Assembly: GCA_039090855.1 (NCBI GenBank)
Contig: CM077010.1
Coordinates: 48,006,905-48,070,904, forward strand
Source of the DNA: Macrothele yani
Lineage: Eukaryota; Arthropoda; Arachnida; Araneae; Macrothelidae
Direction of reading: 5' to 3'
DNA length: 64,000 nucleotides
The position numbers and the translations under genes are program-made. This document shows positions 31,542 through 41,212 of this stretch, piece after piece (the stretch's first letter is position 1; each line of letters begins with the position of its first letter). The notes below the pieces were generated by a model. The model had not been told where the DNA came from, did not search any database, and saw nothing but the letters and a program-made list of their open reading frames with translations.

Positions 31542-32115
31542 TTGTTCCAGTTTGTGTTAAGTGTCAATGAATTAAAATCAGTGATATTATATCTTAAATT
31601 CGTCGCTTTGTTGGATTCGAACTGTTTTGATAAATTTTGTGAAAGTTTTCCTCAACATCTACTGTCAGAACTTAAAGAACTCTATGCTCCAAATTTTGGT
31701 ACACCTCGATTTAAAAATAAACTGAAGATGTTTTTATTCCCTTGATGAACACAAAAAGAAATCAGTAAGAGGCTGTTACATAAAGTTCAGTAAATTGGAC
31801 ATAGTGTTTAGTGAGGTGTACAAATTGGCAAACCTAATATTAAAGTTTCCATCAACAACTGCCGAAAGAAGTTGTGAAAACACAGGTTTGTCCACGCCGG
31901 CATCGAATCCGGGTCCCCTCACTCCGGAGTAAGTAGCTCTCCCAAACTGAGCTACGCGGACATGTGCTTTTACTGCTATCTACCTTTATCTCGTGTACGT
32001 CCTGCAGAGCAGGTACGTCACAAAGTTTCCCTGCATTAAAAAGAGTCAAGATATATCTTAGAGCCACAAAACGACATGTATATTCTAGTAACTTGGCTGT
32101 TTTGTCAATATAGAG
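31542..32115 (+). pseudogene. hAT transposase C-terminal (dimerisation) fragment, split by a solo LTR
   Basis: 31542-31745 contains FCESFPQHLLSELKELYAPN followed by FGTPRFKNKLKMF, the region before the hAT dimerisation domain. Further on, another frame reads EVYKLANLILKFPSTTAERS and is cut at AAGT by the LTR at 31873-32022. With LTR and duplication left out, the frame runs into SFPALKRVKIYLRATK, the canonical ERSFSALKRIKTYLR block of hAT transposases. That confirms both the hAT identity and the insertion. The catalytic part is absent. It belongs to a different hAT family from 32149-33945. Confidence 0.8.
31873..32022 (-). repeat. Solo LTR of the tRNA-like TRIM family (variant)
   Basis: 150 bp; on the reverse strand TGTGACGTACC...TTTTCACA, with perfect 4-bp duplication AAGT (31869-31872 and 32023-32026). 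The tRNA-like core is the best in the window: A box GTAGCTCAGTTTGGGAGAG, B-box-like GGATTCGATGCC, and pairable ends TCCGCGT and GCGTGGA, with 7 possible pairs including wobbles. No sensible anticodon loop can be drawn. Confidence 0.85.
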
Positions 32116-32148
32116 AAAAACATTCTGTTTAAATATGGAAAAGTATTC

Positions 32149-33550
32149 ATGTTGCCTGTAAGAAGAGCCACTGGTGCAGGTTACCACAGTTTTATAAAAA
32201 CAAAATTGGTGGACTTAGGCCTAAATATGCAACATATGATTAGTGCATCGGTTGACGGCGCCGCAAATATGGCTGGGCAATACAAGGGTCCACAGACCAT
32301 ACTAAAGCAGAAAGTGCCGGATTTAATATTCACGCATTGTTATGCACACGTCCTTAATCTTGTCATAACTGAATCAAAAGCGAGCTGTGTGCAAGCAAGG
32401 AATTTATTTGGTCTTGAATCATACAAACGTACTTCCGTCTGGATTGAGACACTAGCGGCAATGACAAATGGGAGAGAGAAGCTGAGACGACTCCAAAATA
32501 TAGGAAAGACAAGATGGTGGTCGAAAGAAAAAGCCTTACGAACTATTCTTGATAAAACGCGGTATGTTGTGCTGATCAAAACTCTTCATGAGATCTCTAC
32601 CAGCAAGGAATTTGAGTCAAAGGTGGCATTCGAAGCAAAATCACTTCTGGACTCCTTTTTAAAGTTTGAAACCATTCTCGTTGCATTTGTTTTCAAAGAC
32701 CTTTTTTCCGTCACAACTGTAGTTTGCAAGTACCTACAGACTCCAAAAATGGACTACCTTAAAGCTTGGTACTTGATAAAGGGCTTGCAGAAAACAATAT
32801 TAAAGATAGTAGAAGAATTTGAGCACGTGTTTCAGAAAACAAGTGCGTTTGCATTAGAACCTGCTAGAGTTCAAAACTGACACTACTTTGGCAGAGGAAA
32901 TTAGTGTGGAAACCGAGTTGCCTTCGCGAAGAATTGCAAAGAAAAAGAAACAATTTGATGAGTTATGCGAAGATGAGTCAGTGCTAATCATCGATCCTAA
33001 GACAAAGGTTTGCATACAAGTTTACAAAGTTGTCATGAACACAGCGATGGTAAAAATCATCGATAAATTTAACAGCGATGAAGGCCTCATGAAAGACGCA
33101 GCATTTCTGGATCCACGAAATTTTGAAAACATAGTCGCTAAGGGAGTTCCTGAGAGTGCACTACATGCAATTGCTTAGTTGTGCAAAATCGACAGGTATA
33201 CGCTGGAAGAGGAACTTGAATCGTTTTCAGCGAATTATGACGATCTGTCCCAAACACTTGGTGAAACATATGAACGGGACTGCGAATATGATATCGACAT
33301 GGAGACGAATGAAAATGATGCACTTGAGGATAATAACCAGGACGAGAGCGTCATGACTTGTTTATCGACGGATCAAAATTGTAAAAATTGAGTGCCTTGT
33401 GCTTGCAAGCTGTTCTCTCAGTATAATTTACACACTAGTGCATACTGCAATCTCTATGTTGCATATTTTGCACTTTGCTGATGGTTGCATTTACACAAGT
33501 AACGTGCGAAAGGACATTTTCTGCTTTAAAGAGTATAAAGACTAGGCTTA
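32149..33550 (+). pseudogene. hAT transposase (ZMYM1/DUF4371-like), partial
   Basis: The first frame (32149-32880, 243 codons) has SASVDGAANMAGQYKG and IFTHCYAHVLNLVITESKAS: the catalytic Asp region and the CxxH motif (HCYAHVLNL) typical of this transposase group, followed by NIGKTRWWSKEKAL. A second frame (32888-33178) has AAFLDPRNFENI and the third (33179-33391) an acidic linker. The dimerisation box VTCERTFSALKSIKTRL lies at 33499-33549. The BED-type N-terminus is absent. Only a few shifts or stops separate the parts (near 32880, 33178 and 33391), so decay is modest. Confidence 0.85.
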
Positions 33551-33945
33551 AAGAGTATAAAGACTAGGCTAATAAAATTTACCAGGTGTGATAACACGTA
33601 ATAACGAGTTCTATATACTGTATTTTATAATTTAATCATTAAATTACAATTTACATTGCAATTTTAATTTAACGATTACCTGTGTTAATATGTGAATATC
33701 AGAATATGTAAAAATTATTTACTGCGTATGCCCCGAGCCCTAATTACATACTTTTTTTCATCTAACAATTATAATTTTAAAATGCGCTAAAACGTAAGAA
33801 AACCGTATTGAAATTTAAAAAATTTTCGCCTTCGGCTGGCGGGGGTGGCAATAACCGCTCCTGGCTCCCTTGCACGTTTCGTACTTTTCGCGGGCCCTTT
33901 CGCATCAATACGCCGCCGGGGCCCTTTATACCCAGTCCGACCCTG
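32149..33945 (+). mobile_element. hAT element remnant, 5' end missing
   Basis: It holds a ZMYM/DUF4371-like hAT transposase and ends at 33945 in a reverse-strand terminus CAGGGTCGGACTGGG, a common hAT-type TIR. I cannot find a matching left TIR, so the 5' part seems truncated. Between the last coding motif (33549) and the end is an A/T-rich 3' region. A 22-bp tandem duplication (AAAGAGTATAAAGACTAGGCT) lies at 33526-33570. Confidence 0.7.
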
Positions 33946-34061
33946 ACTGTAGCTGTATAATTAATTCAGATATGTGAGATCACACAGGTAATTTCTAAAT
34001 ACATCTATTCATCCCTTCGATCCTCAAAAGAATTTTCCACACCCTTTATCAAACACAACTA

Positions 34062-35233
34062 CACAGTCGTATCAGAAAAACATGACCGTCCCCGGAATCA
34101 CAGTGTACCCGCTCAAGCGCTTCACAGAGTGCACGTGACAAGATCGATCACACGGAGATATAAGCGGCCGCCCAAGACAGATGAGCCACGGTGCGTAACG
34201 TGAGCACAATGGGCAGAAGTAGTGATCTGAAGGACGTTCAAAAAGGAATGATCATCGGCTACAGCGCCAAGATTGGAAGCATCTCAGAAACAGCAGACTT
34301 CGTGGGCCGTTCGCGAGGTGCTATAGTAAAGGTGTACCAAGAATGGACCGCTGACACACTGAGTACCTTCCAACGTCATAACTGTGGCGCCTCCAAGTCC
34401 ATCGACCCCAGAAAAAAATGTCGCTTCCGTCGACTGGTAAAGGGCAATCGACCACGCAAATGAAAGTTGGCAGTGTTTCCGATAACCGCGAAGCGAACCC
34501 TGTTACGCATGGGTCTTCGGAGTCGACGCTGCATCAAGGTGCCCATGTTAACCCAGGTACCTGCAGTTCGCACGAGACTACCGTCATTGGACAGTGGAAG
34601 AGTGGGAAAAAGTTGCCTTCTCCGACGAATCGAGGTTTCTATTGCACAGAAGTGACGGGCGGTGGCGGATATGACGTCAGACACACGAAAACCAACACCC
34701 GGACACGCTTGTCGGTCAAGTACAGGCCGGCGGTGGCAGTGCGCATGCCTGGGGTATGTCTTCCTGGTACGACTGGGACCGCTGGTACCACTGGATGGGT
34801 CCCTGAACGGCAATGGCTACCTGTCTATCCTCGCTGACCATATGCATCCCTTCATGTTGGGCATTTACCCTGGTGACGATGGTGTCTACCAACAGAACGA
34901 TGCGTCTTGCCACGACGATAAGTGGGTTCGTGACTAGTTCCAGCAACACGACAGCGATGTCTCCGTTCTCCCGTGGCCGGCGAAATCGCCCGACCTCAAT
35001 CTTATAGAGCACTTGTGAGACTATTTAGATTGACAGGTTGAACGTGCCGACCAACAGCCACGTCATCTCCGGGACCTCCGTGCTCTGCTACAGTCCGAAA
35101 TGGCACGTGTGCCTCGGGCAACCTTCCAGGGTCTCATTGCATCCGCATCACGTCGTCTTGCCACTGACGTCCGGGCCAAGGGTGGTTATTCCCATTATTA
35201 GGTAGGTGGTCGTATTATTCTCATACCACCGTG
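34062..35233 (+). mobile_element. Tc1-like element A2
   Basis: The ends CACAGTCGTATCAGAAAAAC (34062) and CACGGTGGTATGAGAATAAT (reverse strand from 35233) are imperfect inverted repeats; TA flanks both sides. It is the same family as 18024-19216. Confidence 0.82.
34191..35180 (+). pseudogene. Tc1-like DD34E transposase, decayed
   Basis: The N-terminal frame (34191-34463) carries GSISETADFVGRSRGAIVKV and the linker HNCGASKSIDPRKKCRFRRL. Catalytic boxes follow in other frames: VAFSDESRFLLHRSD near 34608, VYQQNDASCHDDKWVRD near 34888 and KSPDLNLIEHL near 34985, where the next Trp codon is a stop. The D, D and E residues survive. Frameshifts lie near 34460 and between 34650 and 34800. Compare the relative at 18103-19160. 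Confidence 0.82.
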
Positions 35234-35235
35234 TA

Positions 35236-35710
35236 CAGTGTACTGCTCCTCTAATCAAGTACTTTGTATTACTGTGTGCGATGTACTAAATTCTCTATGG
35301 AGATAACTCACTACAATTTGCTTAAAAACGGAAGCAGTACTTTTTTTTAATAACGGTAGTTATTACAAATGTATGATGTTAATAAATACATAGGTTTGGG
35401 ATTGAACAGAGTTGCGGTTTCTATTTATGTTTATGTGCTTATTTTGTGTTTTTGTTTATAATGTTTACCTTCTAAAATAAGATTTGGCTTGCCCTGCACA
35501 AGAGGAGAGGGTGATTAAAACGTATTTTTTATAAAAGATTAGAAATAATTTTCATATGACCTCAGATAAAAATCGTTGATCTAGAGAAAAGCATCTGTTA
35601 TTTTCGTGGTTCGGTTTAATAGCTTTATTATCTACTGGTCAATCGTTTCATAAAAACTAATGCGCCCAGTGGGACAGCAACTCTTATGAAAATTATTTCT
35701 AGTGTCTGGA
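35236..35710. other. No recognised feature
   Basis: A/T-rich DNA without notable frames. CCAGTGGCGGATTGGTCC at 35711 could be a hAT-type end but I see no partner. Confidence 0.4.
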
Positions 35711-35759
35711 GCCAGTGGCGGATTGGTCCACCGGGACATTTTACGGTGGACAACGTCAG

Positions 35760-35934
35760 AAATGGCCCACTTTCCCGCCTCGCTCGCTCTCCCTCCCTAA
35801 CTCTCCTCTCTCCCTCCTTATCTCTCCTCTCCCTCCCTATCTCTCCTCTCCATCTCTTCTCTCTCTCTCTCCCTATGTCTCCTCTCTCTCTCTCTCTCTT
35901 CTCTTTCTCCCTATCTCTCCCCTCTCTCTTCTCT

Positions 35935-35970
<36 letters not shown>

Positions 35971-36256
35971 CTCTTCTCTCTCTTCTCTCCCCTCTCTCTT
36001 CTCTCTCCCCTCTCTCTTTCCTCTCTCTCCCTCCCTACATCTCCTCTCCCTCTCATCTCTCTCCCCATCTCTGTCTTTTCTCTCTCCCTCTCTCTCTCCC
36101 TCTCTCTCTCTCTTCCCTCTCTCTTCCCGTCTCTCTTCCCTCTCCCTCTCTTCTTTCTCTCTTCTCCCTCTCTCTCCTCTCCCTCTCTTCTTTCTCCCCT
36201 CTCTGTCTCACTTCTCTCTCTCTCTCTCCCCCTCTCTCTCTCCCCTCTCTCTCTCA
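35760..36256. repeat. Polypyrimidine (CTCTCC)n tract, ~500 bp
   Basis: Nearly 500 bases of C and T on the forward strand, built from TCTC, CTCC and TCCC words with few purines. Long open frames on both strands here (Ser/Leu/Pro-rich forward, Arg/Glu-rich reverse) are by-products of composition. Mirror-symmetric segments could form triplex DNA. Confidence 0.95.
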
Positions 36257-36690
36257 CACACTTCGAATTTTTCGAACGAACGAATAAATATTTTGGTACT
36301 TATACATATTGATCTTTAATTTCATTTCAGTTTAATATATGTCTAAAACGTTATTTCCTTAGAAAAAAAAAGTCGTTTCCTTCTATCTATATGTTGAGCG
36401 TCTGCTCTGAAATAGCAAGTAAAATTCTCTATACTTATGTGAGGAAAGTGCCTTCGGACCGAGAACACTGTTATAAATTGGATAAGCTTAAAGCTAACTA
36501 TAGTTAGGTATATGTCGTTGGATTTGGAACCCAGGATCATTGGTAAGCCCTACCTTCCTTTATGTGATTGAAGGAGTTTCTAGTATACATTGTGATTACT
36601 CATCATCCCCACCCAGTTATCCACGATTGTTACAGAGTACAAAACGATTCTTCGACAGAGATATTCCGGAATCCGTGTCCCATAGGTATT
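36257..36690. other. No recognised feature
   Basis: A/T-rich sequence between the polypyrimidine tract and the TRIM; no terminal repeats or motifs noticed. Confidence 0.4.
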
Positions 36691-36694
36691 TATC

Positions 36695-37121
36695 TGTGAA
36701 AACATGCATTTGTCGGTGATGGAAATGGAATCTGCGTTTCTGACTCCGCAGTGAGTTGCTCTAACTGACTAAGCTACTCTGACAGAATGTATCACTGCGG
36801 ATTTATCGTCTTGACACGTGTTCACCTCTGTAGTACTTCACATCATCTCCCTCTTTTTTTTTAAGCGAAGAACGAATATTTTTATTAATTCTAGACAATG
36901 TATGGAACGAACATCACACATTTTTCGAAGAATTCAACGGCCAGTAGATTCATTTTAACGTTCGGGTGCCAATGTGAAGACAAGAATTTGTTGGTGATGG
37001 AGATCCAATCCATCCTCCTGGCTTCGCAGTGAGTCGCTCTAACCGAGTAAGCTACACCGACGAAATATATCGCTGCGGATTTGCCGTCTTGACACGTGAT
37101 TCATCTCTGTAGTAAGTCAGG
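36695..37121 (-). mobile_element. TRIM retrotransposon with tRNA-like LTRs, copy 1 (complete)
   Basis: A 427-bp element with two LTRs (36973-37121, upstream in element sense, and 36695-36842), a 130-bp core and a perfect 4-bp target duplication TATC (36691-36694 and 37122-37125). After the upstream LTR and one base comes TGGCACCCGAACGT (reverse strand 36958-36971), close to a tRNA-Lys primer-binding site. Before the downstream LTR is a purine run AAAAAAAAAGAGGGAGATGA, as expected for a polypurine tract. Each LTR holds a pol III A-box-like GTAGCTTAGTCAGTTAGAGC. No protein is encoded, so RT must come from another element. Confidence 0.88.
36960..36971 (-). other. Primer-binding site (tRNA-Lys type) of TRIM copy 1
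   Basis: Reverse strand TGGCACCCGAAC, one base downstream of the LTR end. Complementary to the 3' end of a lysine tRNA with one mismatch; TRIM copy 2 has the unmutated TGGCGCCCGAAC (56443-56454). Confidence 0.75.
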
Positions 37122-37125
37122 TATC

Positions 37126-37615
37126 ATAAAAGAAACAACTACTTATATCAGTACTGGCTCATGGGTCAAAATGATGGTTCGTGGGCTAAAATATTGGGCA
37201 GACTTTAAAAAGGCGTCTACCAAGGGGAAGGTACCAATGTCATTGCGCAGCCGGTGATCAGCGACACAATAAATAAAAAAAATTAATTGCGTAGGAAAAT
37301 TTTTATGTGGCTGTGCATATTTCAGCTTTCAGAATGATCTTATGGTGATTTTGTTGGAAATGAGGTCTTCAAAAGATTCGTGATTTTTTCTTTATTTTTA
37401 TTTATTTATTTTTTTTGTTGGCAAAACCAAACTTTTAAAAAGTGAAAAAAATTATCTGGAATTTTAAATATCCTATCATGATTGAATGTAGCATAGTTTC
37501 GACGTCACACTCAGACAGGGTGGATTTAAAAAAAAAAAATTCGTTAAATTGTTGTGAAAATTTGTTCACGACTGAATTCGTTTTACAATGCATATTTCGA
37601 CGATTTTCTTTCATC
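37126..37615. other. No recognised feature
   Basis: A/T-rich, with a (TTTA)n-like stretch at 37390-37415 and a poly(A) run at 37527. It contains the target site of the SINE that follows. Confidence 0.4.
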
Positions 37616-37631
37616 GAGGATCTAACAGAAT

Positions 37632-37937
37632 ATGATCATATGTGGAGGATTTTAGGAAGGGAGTGTCTGACCCCAGATCTTAAACAACCCTTAGAAATAG
37701 GAAGCTAGGAGATCTAGGCTAGAGTGCCCGATAGGAAAGTGACACGGAAGCGAGGTAGAAGACGCCCTTATTTATTACCGGAAGGGGGGAGGCAGTACCC
37801 AGGGTCCGACGGCTTAATGTGCCCATCCGACGCACGGCGGATATGTAGTGGATCGAGCGTTCGTACCTGCCTGGAATCGAACCTGAGGTCCTTTCCGTGG
37901 CAGTCACGAACGTTGCCCACTAGGCCACTCGCGGCCC
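37632..37937 (-). repeat. tRNA-derived SINE family 2, complete copy
   Basis: 306 bp between perfect 13-bp duplications GATCTAACAGAAT (37619-37631 and 37938-37950). On the reverse strand the head GGGCCGCGAGTGGCCTAGTG is A-box-like and GGTTCGATTCCAGG B-box-like. The body includes GTGCGTCGGATGGGCACATT, and the 3' end is CCACATATGATC instead of poly(A). The second copy, at 46829-47137, aligns end to end. Confidence 0.9.
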
Positions 37938-38108
37938 GATCTAACAGAATTTTCTTCATGAGGGAATTTATGAGGGATTCCCTAACAGGTACATACGTTT
38001 TTATAGTGCACTTCAAGACTAAAATTCCCGGTCTAGTTTTGTCCACCCAATCCGCCCTTGTCTGGATCAGCATTACTATTCCGTCTTTCAAATACATATT
38101 TTAACAGG

Positions 38109-40026
38109 AAAGATGACACCGAATTTTAGAGTGTAATGAGCACTATAACGTAATCTTCTTTTCGTGTTGAAATATTGTCGTTCTTACGTTATGTTATGTC
38201 TATGTCATTAGGTATGAATACGATGGAATACTTCCTCAATTAAACCTTTACGGCCAGACGAAACATTTAAGCAGAAGTCAAACTTACGGAAATTAGCTTT
38301 ATTCCAGGACTATATCAATAAATCAGATATCACATTTCAACATAATTCACATATCACATCTCCAACACACATCCAACATCTCACCCGAGCAACTGTTGTA
38401 TCGTAGTTTTTATCTATCGTTTTTATCTCATACAGTCATACGTCACGTTCACTCTGACCTCAAATGTGTTGCCAACAGTATTCGTTTGAGAGAGAAGATG
38501 TCACTTAAGTTGTGAAGTATAACTGAGAACAAACTCAAACTTTACATAGGGAAAGAAACTAAAAAGGAAAGTTAATTTAGAATATACGTCCCAGCACGTC
38601 TTTTGAATTCGTTCTGACGCGAATTAAATTTATCAAAGCTATTGAAAGTCAATGGAACAGGTACGGAAAGCAGTGTATCTGACCGAAGAAAGAAATTTTT
38701 TAATCGAAAAACTTCTTTCAGTTTTTAATGCCGCAGATTTTCCTGTAAACGTGAACGTGCGCCCTCTGGTTGCAGACTAGTTCGTTAAGAAAAATTTGAA
38801 ATTACATGAAGAACATTTTGCAGCGGAAACGCTCTCCAACGAAGAAATAATTTTTCAAATAGGACTCTTAGAAGCAGAGATATCGACAAATACAGAGTAG
38901 CGTCTACGCACCCTGACGGGAGAAACATTCATTATTTTAAAAAAGTATTCTCAAAAGTTTTTTCGATGTTAGCGGTATCGGTCCAGGAAAGAATTTTTTC
39001 AGTCGAGTTTTCAGGAGCTCAGATTTTGCTGCAAATACATCAGAAGCAGAAATTAACACTTATGCCCCCTGGTGGCCAAGCCACTCTTTACCAAATATTA
39101 GAAATTATAAAAAAAAACATTTCTCATCAGAAGCTGTATGCGATACAGGAATAATTTTTGAAAACGGAGTTTTAAAAGCAGAAATATCGGGGGAAACGCA
39201 ATTTACCTAAACGCCCCCTAGCGGAAACTCTATGAGCTACTTGAAAATTTTAAAATTGTATGAAAAACGTGTCACACCGGAAACTCTATCCAATAAAAAG
39301 GAATTTTTCAAGTCGGACCATTAGAAGCAGAAATATTGACAAAAATAAGACATACATATACGCCCTCTGGCGGAGAAACCATGCAATATTTTAAGAAGAA
39401 AATATTTCAAAAGGTTTATCGACGTGAGTGGCATCGGTCCACGAAGGAAGTTTTTCAATTGAGATTTTAGAAGCTCAGATTTTGTGGCAAATACATCAGA
39501 AGCAGAAATTAACACCTACGCCCTCTGGTGGCCAAACCATTCTTCACGAAAAATTGAAAATTATACGCAAAGGATTTTCTATCAGAAGCTGTATCCGCTG
39601 AAGAAAGAAGTTTTCAAATCGGAGTTTTAGAAGTAGAGATATCGAGAAAAACGCCATTTACTTTTACGCCCCCTATCGGAAAATCTATGTGTAACTTGGA
39701 AAAGTGATTATGCCTAAACTAATCTTCGCAGTAAATGGAATCGAAAGGCAAAATAATTTTTTCAATCGGTTGTTTAGGAGCAAGTATATGGAATAAAATA
39801 TATTTTGAATTCGATATCATCTGCATTTACGCCCTCTAGCGACGAACTTGTGCATTGTAAAAAAAAAACGAAATAAAAGATCATCATTCTCACGTTTCAA
39901 ACTTCCCAATGCAAAAAGAATTTTTAAAATCGGACTAATAGTTGCAGAGACATGTCCACAGGCGGATGGAAGGACGAACAAACCGATAACATAAGCACGA
40001 TCTTATTTTGCAAAAGACGTGTTAAA
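38109..40026 (-). repeat. Dispersed ~150-bp-period repeat with CTCF-like motifs, copy R2
   Basis: An inverted copy of R1, interrupted at 38144-38592 by another insertion. On the forward strand the motif appears as CGCCCCCTAGCGG or CGCCCTCTGGTGG at about 38759, 38908, 39062, 39210, 39361, 39519, 39667 and 39830, again every ~150 bp. Ends as in R1: AAGATGACACCGAATTTT on one side and CAAAAGACGTGTTAA on the other. Confidence 0.85.
38144..38592. mobile_element. Insertion in R2, possible solo LTR
   Basis: 449 bp flanked by AGCAC on both sides (38139-38143 and 38593-38597); R3 lacks this segment, so it is a real insertion. No frame is seen. Parts resemble 50470-50908, for example GGAAAGTTAATTTAGAATATACGT against GGAAAGTGAATATAGAGTATACGT at the 3' end. 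Size and 5-bp duplication suggest a solo LTR, but no clear TG...CA ends are present. Confidence 0.55.
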
Positions 40027-40029
40027 CCC

Positions 40030-41210
40030 CAGGATCAAGTGTTCTATGCTATGTTGCGCTTGTAAATTCTGTAATATTCTTTTCAGAAAGTTCACGTACA
40101 TTTCCGAAAAGGTGATAATACATCAGTTTCCGCTAATTTCAGTTTTTATGTACCGAACCGGCGGTAACTTACTTTGGCGTCTTGGGAATTTTTGCTGGCT
40201 ACTTCGTGATGTCATAAACAAATAATTATTATTTTCTTGGATATGCTATAAGGGTGAACTGGAAGTTCGATATCAAACTGAAGTGAATCAAAGATACATT
40301 TGTACAAATGGCACCGTTTTTCGTCTTTTGTCCTTCCTTTTTGGTTCTCAGAACATATGTTCCGTTGACTGCGCAGTTCATGGTACTTCGATGTCAGAAA
40401 ACAATGAAAAAATGCGAAGTTATCAGTAGATGTGCTTGCGTGGAACATAGACATCTGGTTGTTCGGGAGAGATTTTCGTTTTATGTGGTCGTGGAGCACA
40501 ATCCGCTTACTAACCGCGTCGCCGTAGATTAAACCCAACCACCCAACCCCGATGGAATTCTTATTGCGTGACAATGTATTATATTTTATCCTTTCTCTTT
40601 TTCCTGGCAGTTAACTAAATGAAGTCCGTTTAAAAGCTCCAGATCAGTAAGCAGCACTTTCCCCCTTTTCTCTTTGCCAGTATTTTTTTTTATTCATTCC
40701 ATTATCCTGGAGGTGAGATGCACTCAAATATTACAAGTGCGTGCTAACCCCCTCCCACCCGCTTTTTTCTTTTTTTTTTTTTGCAAGGTTTTATGGCGCA
40801 CGGAATTCAGAAGAAATGGTTAGGGGAAATCCTAATGGTAAAGCTAGCTCCACGTTTGGAAATACTACCAGTTTCTCTTAGGTTGCTGTAGTCTAAAAGA
40901 GTCTTTCTTTGTTTTTAATCCTTTTAAGAGTATTATCTATATATATTTTTTTCGTTTCGTAAAAGTGCGAGAGACGCTGAAATGCGGCAGAGGAACCGTG
41001 ACAGATTTAATCCCAGTGAAAGTCTAACAAAAGAGGCGTTTTTAAAATGGAATTGAAAATCACAGGTGACAACATCTCTACTATGAATCCGAGCAGTGTT
41101 TAAGCTAAAAGGTCTAAATTTTTGCACTCATCAGTCGTAACAATATGACTACCACGCTGTGATGTAGGAGAGCCTTAGCGAAGCTGAGACATTTTTCTTG
41201 CTAGGCTTGG
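40030..41210. other. No recognised gene
   Basis: A 120-codon reverse frame (40212-40574) has no motif I know. Poly(T) runs lie near 40687 and 40770. Possibly unannotated repeat DNA. Confidence 0.35.
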
Positions 41211-41212
41211 CG

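Noticed and set aside
31899..31970. Genuine tRNA gene within 31873-32022
   Set aside because: Acceptor ends pair, but no proper anticodon arm, and the sequence lies inside an LTR with 4-bp duplication.
35686..36312. Long frames (190-210 codons) on both strands, Ser/Leu/Pro-rich and Arg/Glu-rich
   Set aside because: They are products of the C/T-only tract; no start context, domain or non-repetitive sequence.
37768..38097. 110-codon reverse frame across the SINE boundary
   Set aside because: It runs from flank into SINE sequence; without the SINE it stops after about 50 codons, so it is fortuitous.
40212..40574. 120-codon reverse frame
   Set aside because: No motif, unusual composition, no neighbours; not supported.
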